Source of the DNA: Zonotrichia leucophrys gambelii
Lineage: Eukaryota; Chordata; Aves; Passeriformes; Passerellidae
NCBI RefSeq assembly: GCF_028769735.1
Contig: NC_088200.1
Span: forward strand, 71,487,046 to 71,551,045
Direction: 5' to 3'
Length of the DNA stretch: 64,000 nucleotides
Part shown: positions 60,901-64,000 of the stretch, piece after piece
Layout: each line of letters starts with the position of its first letter
How positions within the stretch are numbered: the first letter of the stretch is position 1
Program-made: the position numbers and the translations under genes
Notes under the pieces: generated by a model
Database searches by the model: none
The model's input: only the letters and a program-made list of their open reading frames with translations
Told to the model about the DNA's origin: nothing

Positions 60901-63873
60901 GTGAAGGCAGGATTGTGGTCTCTGGCAGCATCCTGCGCCCTGTCACGCTGAGCAAACAGCCTGACGAGCCTTCCTCGCCCTGCCCTCAGATGTGATGGCT
61001 GATTTGGTGTCAGTTAGAGCAGAAAAGGTGTAAATGCACACCAGGCATGCAGGGGCCTCAGTTCTGTGCCTCTCAAGTGTGGTGCTGGAGGGCAGAAAGC
61101 GGCACGGCAAACGGGAGGCTGAGAGGTCACACCAAAGAGTGGATAAAGGCTCACTTGGGCAGCAGCACATCCCTCCGAAGCTGAATTTCACATCACCTCA
61201 AAGCCTCCAGCTCTCACAATCCCAGCCCTGCTCATTCCAGGAGTGCCTTGACATGATGTTCCCAAAGCTCCTGCTGTGTCATTCCCTATGTTCAGCTCTC
61301 CCATGGGCAGAGCTCGTTGTCCCAAACGACCCCAGGCATTCCCAGATGTGGGAAGGACAACACTCACCACAAAGGGAAGCTGCACAAACCTCATGTATCT
61401 CTAAAAAAAATGCTTTTCTCTCCTGCCCTCCTGTTCTTGCCCTTGCTTCTCTCCCTCACCACCATCACTGCCTGGGGGACACTGGTTTGGACATTTTGCC
61501 TGGACATTTTTCTCCAGGATGGCTCTCAGTATCATTGATAAAAATTTGATGGTTTTGCTTCTTTTTACAACTTTGGAGCTCACAAAATATTTTGAAGCAC
61601 TTAAAGAGCCAACAGGCAACTCAACACAACCTGACAATGTCTTATTTTTACTTGGACATCTTCTGGTTTGTGTCTTCAAATCTGTTTTTTCTTCAATTGA
61701 AACACTTGCTCAGGTTCTGAGCAGTTTTATCAAAACAACACAACTGGGTATAATCTGTATTTCTGTTTGGTTTTTTTTTTTCATTTAACATTTTTAGTCA
61801 GTGCTGTAGCTACACAGATATACAACTAGAGAGGAGTTTTAATACCAAGATATTCTTTCCTAACCTGGTGCTGCAGAACAGCTTGACACTGACACAGCAC
61901 TTGAACAGAAAAACAATTTTGTATTTGTGACATACAGCAAATCCAGGAGGTTCACTCCTTGGAGAAATGTTTTCCTATTCAGGGGTGAGTTTTAGCCTAA
62001 AGGATTTAAGGTTTTCTTTATAAAAGTATATATTTTTTCAGGATAGCTTAATAAAAGCAGAATTTTGTTCAGGTAGTTCAGTAGTTACCCAAGGATCAAC
62101 TCCAGAGGGAATAAAGCAGAAACTCTTTGGATGGTTAACATCCCCAGCAGAAACCAAATGATTTATCACCACTTTACTCCAGTTTTTACACTTGTGCAAC
62201 TTCAAGGTTTATCCAGTTGTGGCAAAACACTGAAGTGATGAGTAATGAACCATTTTCCTCCGTGAACAAAAAACAACCCCTGTGAAAATGTTTCATAGAG
62301 TTGCTCAGGAACCTGGGGAGTGGGGAAGATCACAAGATGAACGAGGTGTTGAACAAAGTTTATTCCTGTGGCCAAATCATAGTTCAGAACCTGGTGATTT
62401 TAATTACTATGTGGAGAACTTCTCAATATGTAAAAAAACAAAAAAACAAAACAAAAAAACCCCTCATTTTTCATACTCCTGCTGAATTCAGTGAACATTC
62501 TCTGTGTTCTGTGATGGCTTTAGAAAATCACATCTCTGTGAGCTTCTACAACATAAAACAAATTTCTTTCAACCTTTTCCTACAATTAGCACCTTTTCCA
62601 ACAAAGGCTTCAACCCTCTCATAAATTATTTTCTCAAGTTAAATACCTTCTTTATCTTTTCAAGATAAACACAAGGCCAGAGGTACCATTTTTTAACTTA
62701 ACAGACAGGTCTCTCACTTTGATGTCAAATACTCCTTGGGGGATCTATATAAGTGGAACATAAAATATTTATTTCTATGCTCTTGAATAATTAACACCTT
62801 TTAAAGAAGGACATGAGAAATCTCATCTCTTTCTGGCATGAGACCTGGAATGAAACTCACCCTCACCAGCAGTGGAGTTTTCTTGCACATTTGTCCCATT
62901 TCCTCAGTTTTAGTCATTATTATTCTGCTCATTCTGAATGTACAGGATGAAACACTAATGCCAGTGGCTACACCAATGTTAGATTTTAATTCAACTCTGT
63001 ACTTTGAATCATCAAAACAATTTTGAAAAGAGCCTTTCATTTTATCTCACTTCTGCTATTTAGCATTCAGTACAACACTGACTCTGCTGCTGATCATTTT
63101 TGAATATTGACCATTTTCCCTCAGTTTTACACCCAGTCCACTTACAACAGCTGATATGCAGAAAACCATCTGAGGAAAACACAAGCATGCAATTAGCTTC
63201 CAAATTGCTGGTTGTATGTTCAAGCTTGAGTGATGCAACAGCTCTATGGCAATTGTTATGAATGGTTTGACAGATGAATAAAGTAAGGAATTATTTTAAG
63301 TGTTATTAAGCAATCAAGGGAGTGTGTCAGCAAATTCTGTGTTAACAAGGCTCATATTAATCTAATTCTGCACCTCCTGCAGCTTCTAATAAGGGCATTT
63401 TTATTTATGCTCAAGGAGAGTGAAAGGTAGTCAAATAATTTTAAGAGAGACCTGTTTTGTGCAATTCTGTCTCTAATTCTCAAAGTTTTTGGACTGATGC
63501 ATGAGTATGTGCTCTGTGCCCTGCCACAGATGGCAGAACTCATCAGGAAGGGGTCCTGATTAATGCCACAGGAATTCTGACACAGCCTGACAGAAACAGA
63601 TGAGTCCCCTCACCCAACCATGAAAGTGCATTTGCTCAGGCCGTATGTATTAGTCACAGTGCATAAATCTATGAATATTTATCCCCTCTGACCAGATCTG
63701 GGGATGCTCTAAATATCATCAGAAATTCATTGCCATGGACGCCAAGGGCTTGATTTACTGATTTTGGGGAGACATAGGTACATGGTAAATGGGAAAACAA
63801 ATGCACCATCAGTGCCTCTCACCACTTTCCCTCTCCTGTCCTGCTCACAGATGTGTCCAGTGCCACATCTCAC

Positions 63874-63919
63874 CCATTTCTGTGCTCCAGACCTTCTCCT
63901 GCTCCTTCTCCAAGCCATT
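63874..63919 (-). CDS. Internal exon A (46 nt) of an unidentified coiled-coil protein gene
   Basis: On the minus strand a strong acceptor (pyrimidine-rich run ending CTGCCTCAG) precedes a 46-nt open stretch that ends at a good donor, TGG|GTGAGA. In the frame starting at its first base it reads NGLEKEQEKVWSTEM plus one leftover G, so it enters in phase 0 and leaves in phase 1. That leftover G joins the CG at the start of the exon at 53796 to form an Ala codon, continuing a charged helical sequence. The phase fit and the helical composition (E, K, Q rich) support it. Against it, the exon is short, purine-rich and near the window edge, so chance is possible. The gene and its function are not recognised. 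If real, upstream exons lie beyond the window on this strand. Confidence 0.6.
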
Positions 63920-64000
63920 CTGAGGCAGGAGCAGGATTAAAATAAATTCAGTACAAGTCCTTTACCTCCCTTTTCCTCTGTTTTTGCCACCAGAATTCAA

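Larger units (their letters stand above)
53797..63873. other. Intron between exon A and exon B
   Basis: Contains the two CR1 fragments at 55890 and 57533 and a poly(T) run at 54679-54702. The stretch 56.6-57.5 kb looks unique and AT-rich, with no recognised repeat. No additional minus-strand exon with compatible phase was found. Confidence 0.5.

Overview
The window looks like ordinary nuclear DNA of a bird, most likely a songbird. The interspersed repeats are CR1 LINE tails (eight copies recognised by eye) and solo LTRs of avian endogenous retroviruses. No mammalian repeat types (Alu, L1) and no bacterial gene organisation were seen. Almost everything here is intergenic or intronic, and most open reading frames longer than 60 codons are chance frames or repeat-derived.

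The one gene I can support lies on the minus strand and is seen only at its 3' end. Three short exons are spaced over 48 kb: 63874-63919 (46 nt), 53694-53796 (103 nt) and a terminal coding exon at 16097-16193. Each has AG/GT boundaries, and the reading phases join exactly (0 to 1, 1 to 2, 2 to stop). Read together they give a charged alpha-helical (probably coiled-coil) segment followed by a short acidic tail ending in GPEELFEDM. A 3' UTR of about 0.6 kb follows, with AATAAA signals at 15486-15491 and 15449-15454 (minus strand). I do not recognise the gene. Its upstream exons should lie beyond base 64000. The 37.5 kb between the last two exons is one large intron, and bases 1 to about 15430 lie downstream of the gene.

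Layout: 1-15.4 kb is downstream intergenic DNA with three CR1 copies, one clear solo LTR (8505-8919), two probable LTR fragments and several simple repeats. 15.4-16.2 kb is the 3' UTR and terminal exon. 16.36-17.65 kb is a 1290-bp ERVL-type solo LTR followed by a 0.7 kb AT-only island. 18.3-53.7 kb is the last intron, with an LTR-like element (23852-24207), an AT minisatellite with a compound pentanucleotide array (30.06-30.48 kb), a 300-bp A/C-only tract (31.47-31.77 kb), an ERVK-type solo LTR (41027-41695) and CR1 fragments. 53.8-63.9 kb is the next intron, with two more CR1 copies.

No CRISPR array, operon, prophage or novel multi-gene system is present. The most useful results are the three-exon gene end and four LTR insertions whose exact borders are fixed by target-site duplications.
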